Source of the DNA: Microbacterium sp.
Lineage (GTDB): Bacteria; Actinomycetota; Actinomycetes; Actinomycetales; Microbacteriaceae
Assembly (NCBI GenBank): GCA_031177765.1
Contig: JAPSKH010000003.1
Coordinates: 1-64,000 of the forward strand
Reading direction: 5' to 3'
Length of the DNA stretch: 64,000 nt
Below the pieces are notes generated by a model, which saw only the letters and a program-made list of their open reading frames with translations, made no database searches and was not told the origin of the DNA. The translations under genes and the position numbers were made by a program. Numbering within the stretch: position 1 is the first letter of the stretch; every line of letters begins with the position of its first letter. Positions 9,723 to 18,230 of the stretch are shown piece after piece.

Positions 9723-9750
9723 GGCGTGCTCCGTGTGCGCTCGGGTGTGG

Positions 9751-11169
9751 TCAGTAGACCGTCGTGGGGGTGTGTGCGTCGGCGTCGGCGCGGGCGTCGC
9801 CGTCAGAGAGGGGGTCCGGCCCCGTCCGGGCGGCCTTGAGGATGAGACCGAGCTCGACGACGGCCAGGGTCGCGTAGATGAGCGTGAAGGCGACGAGCGA
9901 GATCAGCACGGTCCACCCGGGCACGTTGGGCGAGACGCCGTCCTCGGTGAGCATGAGGCTGAACACGATCCAGGGCTGACGGCCCATCTCGGTGAAGACC
10001 CAGCCCACGAGGCTGCCCAGCAGCGGCAGCGGGGCCGCCCAGATCGCGACCCGCCACATCCACGGGGCCACGGGGCGCGGCGCGTTCCTCCGCGTGAACC
10101 ACAGCCCCGCGAGCGCGACCAGCGCCGCGGCACCGCCCAGCGCGATCATCCAGCGGAAGGACCAGTACGTCACCCACACGATGGGGCGGTAGTCCACGCC
10201 CGCGCCGAACTGCTCGCTGTACTGCGCCTGCAGATCGTTCAGGCCCTCGACGCAGCCGTCGAGACTGTGGGTCGACAGCAGCGACAGCAGGTACGGCACA
10301 CGCAGCGACCACACCTCCTCCGTGCCGTCGGGGGTGCCGATCGACAGCAGCGAGAACGAGGCATCCGCTCCGCAGGCGGAGTTCCAGATCGCCTCGGCCG
10401 CGGCCATCTTCATCGGCTGGGTCGCCACCATGACCAGACTCAGCTGGTCCCCGCTGACGGCCACGCCCGCGAAGGAGACGATCACGGCCCACAGTCCGAA
10501 CCGCAGCGATGACCGCATGGTCTCGAGGTGCTGCCCGCGGGCGAGGTGCCAGGCGGAGACCGCGACGACCACCGTGGCCGAGAACATCCACGCCGCGAAG
10601 ATCGTATGGGGGAAGGCGGCCAGAACCACGGGGTTGGTGAGCACGGCGCCGATGTCGATCAGCTCCGCCCGCGATCCGTCGGCGGCCATCCGGAAGCCCA
10701 CCGGGTTCTGCATGAACGCGTTGGCGGCGAGGATGAAGTACGCCGACGCGGTGGAGCCGAGCACCACCATCCACATCGACAGCAGGTGGAGGATGCGGGG
10801 GAGCCGGTCCCATCCGAAGATCCACAGGCCGATGAAGGTGGCCTCGAAGAAGAACGCCATGAGGCCCTCGAAGGCCAGCGGCGCGCCGAACACGTCGCCG
10901 ACGAAGCGCGAGTAGGCCGACCAGTTCATGCCGAACTGGAACTCCTGGACGATGCCGGTGACCACGCCCATGGCGAAGTTGATCAGGAAGATCTTCCCGA
11001 ACAGCCGGGTGAGGTGCAGCCACTTCACATCGCCGGTGCGGTGCCACACCGTCTGGAAGATCGCGACCACCAGCGCCATGCCGAGGGTGAGCGGCACGAA
11101 CAGGTAGTGGTAGAGCGTCGTGAGCCCGAACTGCCAGCGGGCAAGGAGCAGGGGGTCCAGCAGATCCAC
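9751..11169 (-). CDS. cydA: CydA: cytochrome bd ubiquinol/menaquinol oxidase subunit I
   Basis: A 472-residue catalytic subunit of the high-affinity terminal oxidase. Conserved features: LLLARWQFGLTTLYHYLF with the heme b595/d ligand His, the FPHTIFAAW helix with a b558 ligand His, QPMKMAAAEA (Q-loop Lys/Glu) and GRQPWIV. The Q-loop is the short actinobacterial/Bacillus type. The ORF track starts at 11217, but the GTG at 11169 (MVDLLDPLLL) has GGAG eight bases upstream and matches the family's N-terminus. The upstream region holds two palindromic sites. It is the first gene of cydABDC. Confidence 0.95.
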   Translation of the reverse strand: MDLLDPLLLARWQFGLTTLYHYLFVPLTLGMALVVAIFQTVWHRTGDVKWLHLTRLFGKIFLINFAMGVVTGIVQEFQFGMNWSAYSRFVGDVFGAPLAFEGLMAFFFEATFIGLWIFGWDRLPRILHLLSMWMVVLGSTASAYFILAANAFMQNPVGFRMAADGSRAELIDIGAVLTNPVVLAAFPHTIFAAWMFSATVVVAVSAWHLARGQHLETMRSSLRFGLWAVIVSFAGVAVSGDQLSLVMVATQPMKMAAAEAIWNSACGADASFSLLSIGTPDGTEEVWSLRVPYLLSLLSTHSLDGCVEGLNDLQAQYSEQFGAGVDYRPIVWVTYWSFRWMIALGGAAALVALAGLWFTRRNAPRPVAPWMWRVAIWAAPLPLLGSLVGWVFTEMGRQPWIVFSLMLTEDGVSPNVPGWTVLISLVAFTLIYATLAVVELGLILKAARTGPDPLSDGDARADADAHTPTTVY

Positions 11170-11203
11170 GATGTGTCTCCGATCGCTGCGAGGGCGGACC
11201 GTG

Positions 11204-11239
11204 TGTGGTCTGACCACAATACCATGTGGTCAGACCACA
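11204..11239 (-). promoter_or_regulatory. Twin palindromic operators in the cydABDC promoter
   Basis: Two 15-bp perfect palindromes with a free central base, TGTGGTC-T-GACCACA (11204-11218) and TGTGGTC-A-GACCACA (11225-11239), have centres 21 bp apart, i.e. two helical turns. They lie 35-70 bp upstream of the cydA GTG. The core TGGTC-N-GACCA fits the TNGTNNNACNA consensus of FadR-subfamily GntR regulators. The outer TGTG/CACA also resembles CRP/FNR and Rex sites, though the 15-bp length and GTC/GAC core do not match Rex well. The regulator is not identifiable from the window. Confidence 0.7.
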
Positions 11240-11300
11240 GGTATCGTCACGCGCGACTCAGCGTGATCCCGCCGCACCGGGACGGACGCCAGACACGCCA

Positions 11301-11332
11301 CTGCCCACCGATCCACGGGGGAGGGTGGGCAG
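11301..11332 (-). terminator. Probable terminator of dps
   Basis: CTGCCCACC (11301-11309) pairs perfectly with GGTGGGCAG (11324-11332) around a 14-base loop. It starts 18 bases after the dps stop codon. No clear U-tract, as is usual in this GC range. Confidence 0.5.
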
Positions 11333-11349
11333 CGTGAGGGCGCCTGGGG

Positions 11350-11940
11350 TCACCGCGTCGGCGTGCGGTTCTCCGCGCTCACCATCCACGAGAGCTGCTC
11401 CATCCGCTCGAGGATGGCATGCAGGATGTCGGCGCTCGTGGGGTCTTCCTCGTCGACGTCGTCGTGCACCTCGCGGCACGTCGTCGCGACGGCGTCCAGT
11501 CGCTCGGTCATGAGGTCGATGACCTCGGTCGTCTCGATCTCGCCCTGGGGGAACTCCGGCAGGGTCGTGGTCTGGGCCACCTCGTCGCTGCGCCCATCGG
11601 GCAGCGCGTGCAGCGAGCGCATGCGCTCGGCGATGGTGTCGGAGAACTCACGCGCGGACTCGATGATCTCGTCCAGCTGCAGGTGGGTGTCGCGGAAGTT
11701 GCGCCCGACGACGTTCCAGTGCGCCTGCTTGCCCTGCAGCGACAGCTCGATCAGGTCGACGAGCACCTTCTGCAGGTTCTCGCTGAGGGCCTCGGAGGCG
11801 GTGAAGCCGCGCTCGGCGTTCTGCTCCGATGTCAGCTCGGCGCCCCCGCCGCCGCGAGCCGGCCGGCGCTTGTTACCCGCCGTCGATGCGCCCGCGCTCT
11901 TGTCGCCGCTGCTCTTGCTGGTGGTCGTGCTGGGGGTCAC
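11350..11940 (-). CDS. dps: Dps family DNA-starvation / ferritin-like protein
   Basis: A 196-residue Dps protein, which forms a dodecamer that oxidises and stores iron and shields DNA. The ferroxidase site is seen in HWNVVGRNFRDTHLQLDE followed by SDTIAERM (His, His, Asp, Glu pattern). Compared with the ~160-residue core there is an N-terminal extension of about 35 residues rich in Ser, Thr, Lys, Arg and Gly. Such basic tails bind DNA in other Dps proteins. It lies downstream of the cyd promoter region in the same direction but has its own start context, so the two are probably independent. Confidence 0.92.
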   Translation of the reverse strand: MTPSTTTSKSSGDKSAGASTAGNKRRPARGGGGAELTSEQNAERGFTASEALSENLQKVLVDLIELSLQGKQAHWNVVGRNFRDTHLQLDEIIESAREFSDTIAERMRSLHALPDGRSDEVAQTTTLPEFPQGEIETTEVIDLMTERLDAVATTCREVHDDVDEEDPTSADILHAILERMEQLSWMVSAENRTPTR

Positions 11941-12063
11941 GATCTCTCCGTTCTGATGCCTGCCCCGAGGTTAGCCAGGCACAGGGTGGGGAGGCAGGGG
12001 TATTGCCGGAACGGTGGCGGCGTGCTACCCGCCCGCCCGGTCGTGCGTGGTGGGATGGAAAGG

Positions 12064-13473
12064 ATGACCACCTCTTCCGATCTGCCTCCCGACGCCCGTG
12101 CGATCGGCTCCGCCGTGCGGCGCGGCCAGATCTCCGCGGTCGAGGTGACCCGGGCGCACCTGGAGCGCATCGCCGCCGTGAATCCTCACGTGAACGCCCT
12201 GACCGTCGTCTTCGAGGAGCGCGCTCTCGCGCTCGCGGCCCACCTCGACGCAGCGCGTGCCGCCGGGGAGGACCCGGGGCCGCTGGCCGGTGTGCCGATC
12301 TCGGTCAAGGAGAACATCGACCTCACCTGGTCGGCGACGACCAACGGCTGGCGGGGCCTGGCAGACGCCGTCCCGGCCGTCGACGCCGCCATCGTCCGGC
12401 GGATGCGGAAGGCCGGCGCCGTGCCGGTCGGGCGCGGCAACATGCCGGACTTCGGCATGCGGTGGGACACCGACAACGACCTCTTCGGTCGCACGCTCAA
12501 TCCGTGGGATGCCGGCCGCAGCGCCGGGGGATCGAGTGCGGGCGACGCCGTCGCGGTCGCGACGCGCATGAGCGCGATCGGGCTCGGCAACGACTTCGGT
12601 GGCTCGCTGCGGCTCCCGGCGTACGCGGCAGGTGTCTGCGGGCTGCGTCCCTCGCGGGGGCTGGTCCCTCGCGCGGCTGTCCGTGAGAGCGGCGTCGCAC
12701 TGACGCTGCAGAGCTTCTCGGTGAACGGGCCGCTCGCCCGCCGCGTCGACGACCTCGAACTCGCCCTCGACGTCGTGCGGGGGTGGGATGCCGACGACCC
12801 GGTGTCGCTCGAGGCTCCCCGCGTACGGCCCGACGCGCGGCCCCGACGGGTCGGCGTCGTGCGGGATCCGCTGGGCTGGGGCGCCGACGAGCAGGTGCTC
12901 GCCGCAGTCGACCGGGCGGCGGCATCCCTCTCTGGTGCCGGTTGGGAGATCGTCGAGATCGAGCCGCCCCTGCTCGAGGAGGCGGCGGTGCTGTGGCGCC
13001 GCCTGTCGTGCACCGACATGCTGACCTCGCTCGCCCCCGAGGTCCTCGGCGCGCCGCTCGGACGCTCGGCGACCCGGTTCCTCCGGGACAGCACGGCGGC
13101 TGCGCGTCCGTACGAGACCGCGGCCGAGTACGCGCAGGCGTGGGCGCGCTCGGCCGTCGTCGCGGCTCGGTGGCGGCGGCTGCTCCTCGAGGTGCCGCTG
13201 ATCCTCGGACCGGTGTCGACCTCCCGCATGCGCGAGCCCGATCACGACCTGGGCGGAACGGATGCCGCCGACCGGGCCTGGCGCGACCTCCGGCTCACGG
13301 TCGCGGCCAACTTCCTCGGCCTGCCGGCGCTCGCGCTGCCCACCGGGCTCGACGACGGCGGACTGCCCACCGGCGTGCAGGTGATCGGCCCGATGTTCGG
13401 CGAGGACCTGGTCTTCGCCGCGGCGCGGGACATCGAGGCGGCCGTCCCGCCGCTGCCCGCCCCACCGGTGTGA
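12064..13473 (+). CDS. Amidase (amidase signature family)
   Basis: A 469-residue hydrolase of the amidase-signature superfamily with a Ser-cisSer-Lys triad. Catalytic Lys is in GVPISVKENID (about residue 82). The Gly/Ser-rich signature is AGGSSAGDAVAVA (about 155-168), followed by IGLGNDFGGSLRLPA with the nucleophilic Ser. It cleaves a C-N amide bond; the substrate is unknown. The ORF track starts at 11419, inside the antisense of dps. ATG 12064 is preceded by GGAAAGG, and ATG 12055 is an alternative giving three more residues. It is convergent with the TIG protein gene, with a strong hairpin between. Confidence 0.9.
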   Translation: MTTSSDLPPDARAIGSAVRRGQISAVEVTRAHLERIAAVNPHVNALTVVFEERALALAAHLDAARAAGEDPGPLAGVPISVKENIDLTWSATTNGWRGLADAVPAVDAAIVRRMRKAGAVPVGRGNMPDFGMRWDTDNDLFGRTLNPWDAGRSAGGSSAGDAVAVATRMSAIGLGNDFGGSLRLPAYAAGVCGLRPSRGLVPRAAVRESGVALTLQSFSVNGPLARRVDDLELALDVVRGWDADDPVSLEAPRVRPDARPRRVGVVRDPLGWGADEQVLAAVDRAAASLSGAGWEIVEIEPPLLEEAAVLWRRLSCTDMLTSLAPEVLGAPLGRSATRFLRDSTAAARPYETAAEYAQAWARSAVVAARWRRLLLEVPLILGPVSTSRMREPDHDLGGTDAADRAWRDLRLTVAANFLGLPALALPTGLDDGGLPTGVQVIGPMFGEDLVFAAARDIEAAVPPLPAPPV

Positions 13474-13485
13474 CCCCGGGAACGA

Positions 13486-13525
13486 GCGAACACGCGGCGC
13501 CGCCGAAGCGACGCCGCGTGTTCGC
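13486..13525. terminator. Bidirectional terminator between amidase and TIG protein genes
   Basis: A perfect 14-bp stem, GCGAACACGCGGCG (13486-13499) with CGCCGCGTGTTCGC (13512-13525), and a 12-base loop sit between two convergent stop codons (13473 and 13531). Confidence 0.75.
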
Positions 13526-13530
13526 GGTGA

Positions 13531-16500
13531 TCAGGCCGTCCGGCGGCGCCGGAACACGGCCAGCGCCCCGAGAAGGAGCAGCATTCCGCCCAGGAGGGCC
13601 AGGAAGGTGGCATCCGCGCCCGACCCGGTCTGCGCGAGCGACCCGCCGGCTGCGGCCCCGGCGACGTACCGGAAGCCGTCCTCCAGCACGCCCGTCCCGC
13701 ATGTGCCTGCGCCGACGACGGTGACATCGACCGTCCCGGCGGTCGCCGCCTTCGGCGTCAGGGCGCGGATCGTGGTGTCGTTCACCACTTGGAACTCCGT
13801 GGCCGGGATGCCGCCGAACAGCACGGCGGTGGCGCCGGTGAAGCACTGCCCCGTGATGGTCACGATGGTGCCGCCACCGGTCGGTCCCGTGCCGGGTCGG
13901 GTGCCGTCGACATCGGTGACCGGGTAGTACACGAACGAGCCGGGGTCGCTGATGCCGTCCGGGCCGGTCACGAGAACCAGCGCCGGACCCGGGGTGCCCG
14001 GAGGCGTCGTCACCCGGATCTCGGTGTCGCTGACCACCGTGAGGTCGGTGCCCGGCACGCCGTCGAAGGTCACGGAGGTCACGCCGGTGAAGTTCCACCC
14101 CGTGATGGTGACGGCGGTTCCGCCTGTCTCGGGGCCCGAGGCGGGCTCGAGCGAGGTGATGACCGGCTCGTCCAGGTACTCGTACCCGTCGGGCAGCGTG
14201 TCCTCGCCGCACGCGGCGGAGCCCACGACCGTGATGTCGACGATCCCCACGCCGGCAGGGGCGACCGCGGTGATCTGCGTGTCGCTGACGACGGTGAAGC
14301 TCATGGCCGGCCTGTCGCCGAAGAGCACCTCGGTCGCCCCTGTGAAGCACGAGCCGGTGATGGTGACCGTGTTCCCGCCTGCCTCCGGTCCGATCTCGGG
14401 CTCCACGCCGTCGATCTCGGTGCCCGGAACGAAGGTGAACCGGCCCGCGTCGGCATCCGCCACGGGGTGCTGCACGACGACCGGCACGGTGGCGGGGGCG
14501 TGCGCCGGGGTCGTCACCCGGATCTCGGTGTCGCTGACGACGGTGAAGCCGGTGCCGGGGATGCCGTCGAAGGTCACGCCGGTCGCCCCGGTGAATCCTT
14601 CGCCGGTGATCGTGGCGACGGTGCCGCCGTCCTCCGGTCCGGAGGTCGGGCTCAGGTCGGCGACCGTCGGCACGTCGAGGTAGTCGAAGTCACCGGCGCC
14701 GACGTCGCCGCCCGGGTGCTGCACGCTCACGGGCGCGAGGCCGGGGACGTGCGCCGGAGTCGTCACCCGGATCTCGGTGTCGCTGACGACGGTGAAGCCG
14801 GTGCCCGGGATGCCGTCGAAGGTCACGCCGGTCGCGCCGGTGAAGCCCTCGCCGGTGATCGTCACGACGGTGCCGCCGGTCTCCGGACCTGAGGTGGGCT
14901 CGAGGTCGGCGACGACGGGGGGTGCGATGTACTCGTAGGCATCCTCCACCACGGCAGTGCCGCAGTCACCGGCGCCGACGACGCTCACGTCGACGATGCC
15001 GGTGCCGGCGGGCACGATGGCGGTGATTCGCGTGTCGCTGTTCACGACGAAGCCGGTCGCGGCGGTGCCGCCGAACAGCACCGCCGTCGCGCCGGTGAAG
15101 CAGTCGCCGGTGATGACGACCTCGTCGCCTCCTGCCTCGGGGCCGGAGCCCGGCTCGACGCCGTCGATCTCCGCCACGTCGAAGTACTCGAACTCCATCG
15201 GCTCGGACGGTCCCACCTCGTTGGTCACGACCACGTCGACGACGCCCGGGGCGTGCGGCGGGGTGACCACCGTGATCTCGGTGTCGTTCACGACGGTGAA
15301 GGGCACCTCAACGCCGTCGACGGTCACGGAGGTGGTGCGGGTGAAGTCGTCACCGGTGATGGTCACGGAGGTGCCCCCGGTCTCGGGGCCGCGACCCGGC
15401 ACGATCGACGTCAGCACCGGCGCATCCGGCTCGACGTAGGTGAAGGCATCCTCCTGTGTCGCGTCGCCGCACTCGGTGGGGTTCACCACGGTCACGTCCA
15501 CGGGGCCGACGGCGCCCGCGGGCGCGAGCACCCGGATCTCGGTGTCGCTGACGACCGTCAGGTCCGTCCCGGGCTGGTCGCCGAAGAGCACCTGCGTCGC
15601 ACCGGTGAAGCACGTGCCGGTGATCGTGACCGGGTCGCCACCGGCGGTCGAGCCGCTGTCAGGCGCGATCCCGTCGATGCGGGTGACGTTGTAGTAGGTG
15701 AAGGTGAGGGTGGACGTCGAACCCTCGGAGTTCGTGACCGTCACGGGAACGGCGCCGGGCGCGGCCTGCGACGGCGCGGTCGTGCGGATGTCGCCGTCCG
15801 GGTCGATCGTGAAGGACTCCACCGGCACGGTGCCGAAGAGGATCTCGGTGACATCGCCGAGATTGTCGCCCGTGATCGTCACATCGGTGCCGCCGGTGAG
15901 CGGTCCGCGCACGGGCGTCATGGCGAGGTTCGCGGGGACGACGAGCGGGATGGCGCGCACGGTCGCCGAGGCCAGATCCAGGGCGATCGCGCCGCCCGTG
16001 ATGCCCGGGGCGACTGTCAGGGCGACGGCGCGCTGGGTGAAGGAGCCTGCGTCCAGGCCGTTGGGATCGCGGAACTCTCCCTGCTCCTCCTGCACGTTCA
16101 CGACGATCGTCACGACCCGGTTCAGGGCGGCCAGCACCGGCTGCAGGGCGCTCACCGCGCTCGTGAGCGTGGCGGTGAGGGATCCTTCCAGCGCCTCCAC
16201 GTTCGAAGTCGTGCCGACGACGGCGCCGACGGCCGGCACGATGGTGCCCAGCACGTAGCCCGTGATCGGCGTGAGAAGCGACCCCACGGGTAGGCCGGCG
16301 ATGTCGGTGCCCTCGAGCGACACGGCGGGGGGCGCGGAGCCCGGGGTGCCGAGGAAGCCGCCGAGCGTTCCGTCGATCGTGATGGCGAGGTTCCCGATCG
16401 GAAGGACCGTGCGGACCCCCGCGGCGATCGAGATGTCGAGGCTCGTGGTGTTCAGCACGGTGTCGAGGGCCGAGGACAGCGCCGTCGGCAGCTGGTCGGT

Positions 16501-17532
16501 GAGGATGTCGCTCAGCGCCTCGGCGATCGTGGGGTTCAGTCCGGCATCCGAGAGCAGCGTCGTGTTCGCGGGAAGGTCGTTGAGCGCGTACAGCTCGTCG
16601 AGGTCGATGACGATCTCGCCGCTGCCCAGCGTCAGGGAGAGCGGTCCGGAGACGAAGCGGTCGTCCGAGACGGCGTCGAGGGCCGCGCCCAGGTCGGCCG
16701 AGAGCGTCGCGGTGACGGAAGGATCGTCGAGGTCGACCAGACCCAGGAGCAGGCCCTCCAGGATGGCGTCGATCCCGCCCAGCAGTCCGCCGACGGTCGT
16801 GTCGATGGGGCCGCCGTCGCCGGCGAGCGCGTTGACGCTGGTGCTCGTCGACGCGAGAGTCGCGTCGAGGCTCTGCGCGACCTCGCCCAGGACCGGCGAG
16901 GTGAGGGTGAGCTCGCCGCTGGCGATCTGGTAGTCGCTCGACACAGTCACCGCACCGGGAGCGCGGGTGGCCTGAGCGGATGCCGACACGGCGCCGAGCT
17001 CCAGGGACAGCGTGTCGATCAGCGCGTCGACGCCGACGGCCTCGAGCACCGGGCCGAGGTTGAGGGTGGTGTTCTCACCGGGCGCTCCCGTGCCCGCCTG
17101 GATGGCGCCGTCGGAGCCGATGAGGCCCGATGAGGCGAACGCGTTCCCGACGACCGCGCGGCCATACTGACCGGTTGCGCCGAGAGTGAGGACGTCGTTG
17201 CCGCCGAACAGCTGCATGCCCAGACCCAGGTCGATCAGGCTGAGCGCCGTCGAGTCGATGGCGGCGTCGGCCACGCCTCCGGGCGGAAGGTCCCGGTAGG
17301 CACCGGCGAGAGCGGCGACGGCATCGAGGTCGACCAGGCCGCCGCCGGAGAGGAACAGGCCCTCGGCTTCGGCCCGGTCGTCCGCCGCGGCGAGGGCCGC
17401 GCCACCGCCGAGGGTGGTGAGGACGATGCCCGTCACGACGCCTGCCGCCGCGGCGGCTGTCACCCGTCGCGGGCTGCGCTTGTCACCCCCTCTCGATCTC
17501 GACGACGTCCAAAGCGATCGCGGTTCGAGCAT
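13531..17532 (-). CDS. Cell-wall-anchored choice-of-anchor G protein with nine IPT/TIG repeats, LAQTG sorting signal
   Basis: A 1333-residue secreted surface protein. Order: basic N-terminus and signal peptide (to about residue 50, GGGAALAAADD); a choice-of-anchor G-type domain of about 480 residues rich in Leu/Asp/Gly; nine IPT/TIG immunoglobulin-like repeats of 80-85 residues from about residue 535; then LAQTG, a hydrophobic helix and RRRR at the C-terminus. LAxTG is the motif used by class E sortases, so the protein should be covalently attached to peptidoglycan. Four repeats (2, 4, 7, 9) contain CFTG plus a second Cys near the end and probably form a disulfide; the others lack Cys. Likely an adhesin or surface-layer component; no ligand can be inferred. 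No sortase gene is nearby. Confidence 0.88.
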   Translation of the reverse strand: MLEPRSLWTSSRSRGGDKRSPRRVTAAAAAGVVTGIVLTTLGGGAALAAADDRAEAEGLFLSGGGLVDLDAVAALAGAYRDLPPGGVADAAIDSTALSLIDLGLGMQLFGGNDVLTLGATGQYGRAVVGNAFASSGLIGSDGAIQAGTGAPGENTTLNLGPVLEAVGVDALIDTLSLELGAVSASAQATRAPGAVTVSSDYQIASGELTLTSPVLGEVAQSLDATLASTSTSVNALAGDGGPIDTTVGGLLGGIDAILEGLLLGLVDLDDPSVTATLSADLGAALDAVSDDRFVSGPLSLTLGSGEIVIDLDELYALNDLPANTTLLSDAGLNPTIAEALSDILTDQLPTALSSALDTVLNTTSLDISIAAGVRTVLPIGNLAITIDGTLGGFLGTPGSAPPAVSLEGTDIAGLPVGSLLTPITGYVLGTIVPAVGAVVGTTSNVEALEGSLTATLTSAVSALQPVLAALNRVVTIVVNVQEEQGEFRDPNGLDAGSFTQRAVALTVAPGITGGAIALDLASATVRAIPLVVPANLAMTPVRGPLTGGTDVTITGDNLGDVTEILFGTVPVESFTIDPDGDIRTTAPSQAAPGAVPVTVTNSEGSTSTLTFTYYNVTRIDGIAPDSGSTAGGDPVTITGTCFTGATQVLFGDQPGTDLTVVSDTEIRVLAPAGAVGPVDVTVVNPTECGDATQEDAFTYVEPDAPVLTSIVPGRGPETGGTSVTITGDDFTRTTSVTVDGVEVPFTVVNDTEITVVTPPHAPGVVDVVVTNEVGPSEPMEFEYFDVAEIDGVEPGSGPEAGGDEVVITGDCFTGATAVLFGGTAATGFVVNSDTRITAIVPAGTGIVDVSVVGAGDCGTAVVEDAYEYIAPPVVADLEPTSGPETGGTVVTITGEGFTGATGVTFDGIPGTGFTVVSDTEIRVTTPAHVPGLAPVSVQHPGGDVGAGDFDYLDVPTVADLSPTSGPEDGGTVATITGEGFTGATGVTFDGIPGTGFTVVSDTEIRVTTPAHAPATVPVVVQHPVADADAGRFTFVPGTEIDGVEPEIGPEAGGNTVTITGSCFTGATEVLFGDRPAMSFTVVSDTQITAVAPAGVGIVDITVVGSAACGEDTLPDGYEYLDEPVITSLEPASGPETGGTAVTITGWNFTGVTSVTFDGVPGTDLTVVSDTEIRVTTPPGTPGPALVLVTGPDGISDPGSFVYYPVTDVDGTRPGTGPTGGGTIVTITGQCFTGATAVLFGGIPATEFQVVNDTTIRALTPKAATAGTVDVTVVGAGTCGTGVLEDGFRYVAGAAAGGSLAQTGSGADATFLALLGGMLLLLGALAVFRRRRTA
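14419..14913 (-). repeat. Near-identical tandem TIG repeats 5 and 6
   Basis: Repeats 5 (14665-14913, 83 codons) and 6 (14419-14664, 82 codons) share an almost unbroken block from TITGEGFTG through DTEIRVTTPAH, and the DNA is nearly identical over about 90 bp (for example around 14511-14597 and 14760-14846, period 249 bp). The other repeats are much more diverged, so this looks like a recent duplication. Confidence 0.8.
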
Positions 17533-17841
17533 GTCGACTCCAAGTCAGGGCGTCCTCGCGGACTGGGGACCCGCAAGGTGGCTGCGCGCGCGTCGCGAAC
17601 TGGGACTCGCAGGAGGGCTGCGCACGGCCGCGCCTCGAACCTAGGGTTCCGACGCGCGCCTTCCGGGGCCGTTTCGCGGACTTCAGTCGATCCTGAGGCG
17701 CTGTTTGCCGACTGTTAGGGGTATCCCTGGGTTCCCACTGGCCATCTCACGCCGGCCTCCCGTGGGGAGCCGGGCTGTCAAGCCCCGCGTGAGAGCCCGT
17801 GCGGACCGGGATCCTGGTAGCGATCCGAGGAGGACTTCTTC
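17533..17841. other. Intergenic region between divergent TIG-protein and small membrane protein genes
   Basis: 309 bp without a supported gene. It should hold the divergent promoters. The right-hand third can fold into a compact three-way junction just upstream of the 17842 gene (separate entry). The left part shows no clear feature. Confidence 0.6.
17745..17826 (+). promoter_or_regulatory. Candidate structured 5' leader (three-way junction plus hairpin abutting the SD)
   Basis: Pairings seen by eye: P1 17745-17752 with 17787-17794 (8 bp); P2 17753-17761 with 17765-17772 (8 bp with one bulged C, GTG loop); P3 17773-17776 with 17781-17784 (4 bp, GTCA loop). A further GGATC/GATCC hairpin (17809-17813 with 17822-17826) ends one base before the GAGGAGG ribosome binding site. 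It matches no riboswitch class known to me. It could be a regulatory RNA or chance folding of GC-rich DNA. Confidence 0.35.
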
Positions 17842-18222
17842 ATGACCGACCCCGCGTCCGAACCCCACGGCCCCGAGAAGCTGCCCGATCAGCAGCCGGC
17901 CGACCCGACAGACCTCACCAACCAGCCGGCGCTGCAGTCCGGCGCGACGTCTCGCTGGCTCGTGCCGGCCGCAGTGCTGACCCTGATCGCGCTCGTGCTG
18001 TATGCCTGGGCGTTCTCGCTGCAGCTGATCCTGCCGATCATCGGCATCGTCTACGTGCTCGTGATGCTCGCGCTGATGATCCTCGTGTCGCGCCGGCGGG
18101 GAGACGCTCGGCGCAAGAACGTGCGTCTGGCGTGGTACATGGGTGCGCTCGCGGCCGGGGCCCTCATCGTCTTCCTCGGCATCTACGCTGTCGAGATCCT
18201 TCGGGTCGCGCCGAACGGCTGA
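17842..18222 (+). CDS. Small hypothetical membrane protein, three predicted helices
   Basis: A 126-residue protein with an acidic/Pro-rich, probably cytoplasmic N-terminus of about 35 residues, then three hydrophobic helices (about residues 38-56, 58-76 and 95-118). A basic RRRGDARRKN loop lies between helices 2 and 3. I do not recognise a named family. The start ATG has GAGGAGG eight bases upstream. It is followed by the DUF2975/XRE pair, which has its own promoter. Function unknown. Confidence 0.7.
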   Translation: MTDPASEPHGPEKLPDQQPADPTDLTNQPALQSGATSRWLVPAAVLTLIALVLYAWAFSLQLILPIIGIVYVLVMLALMILVSRRRGDARRKNVRLAWYMGALAAGALIVFLGIYAVEILRVAPNG

Positions 18223-18230
18223 GGCCACCC

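Noticed and set aside
11204-11239. Twin palindromes as Rex sites
   Set aside because: Rex sites are 16-18 bp with TGTGAA/TTCACA-type arms; here the arms are TGTGGTC/GACCACA over 15 bp, so a Rex assignment was not made.
13295-14350. 351-residue minus-strand ORF in the TIG gene
   Set aside because: Shadow frame of repeated DNA; the repetitive His/Arg translation reflects the TIG repeats, not a gene.
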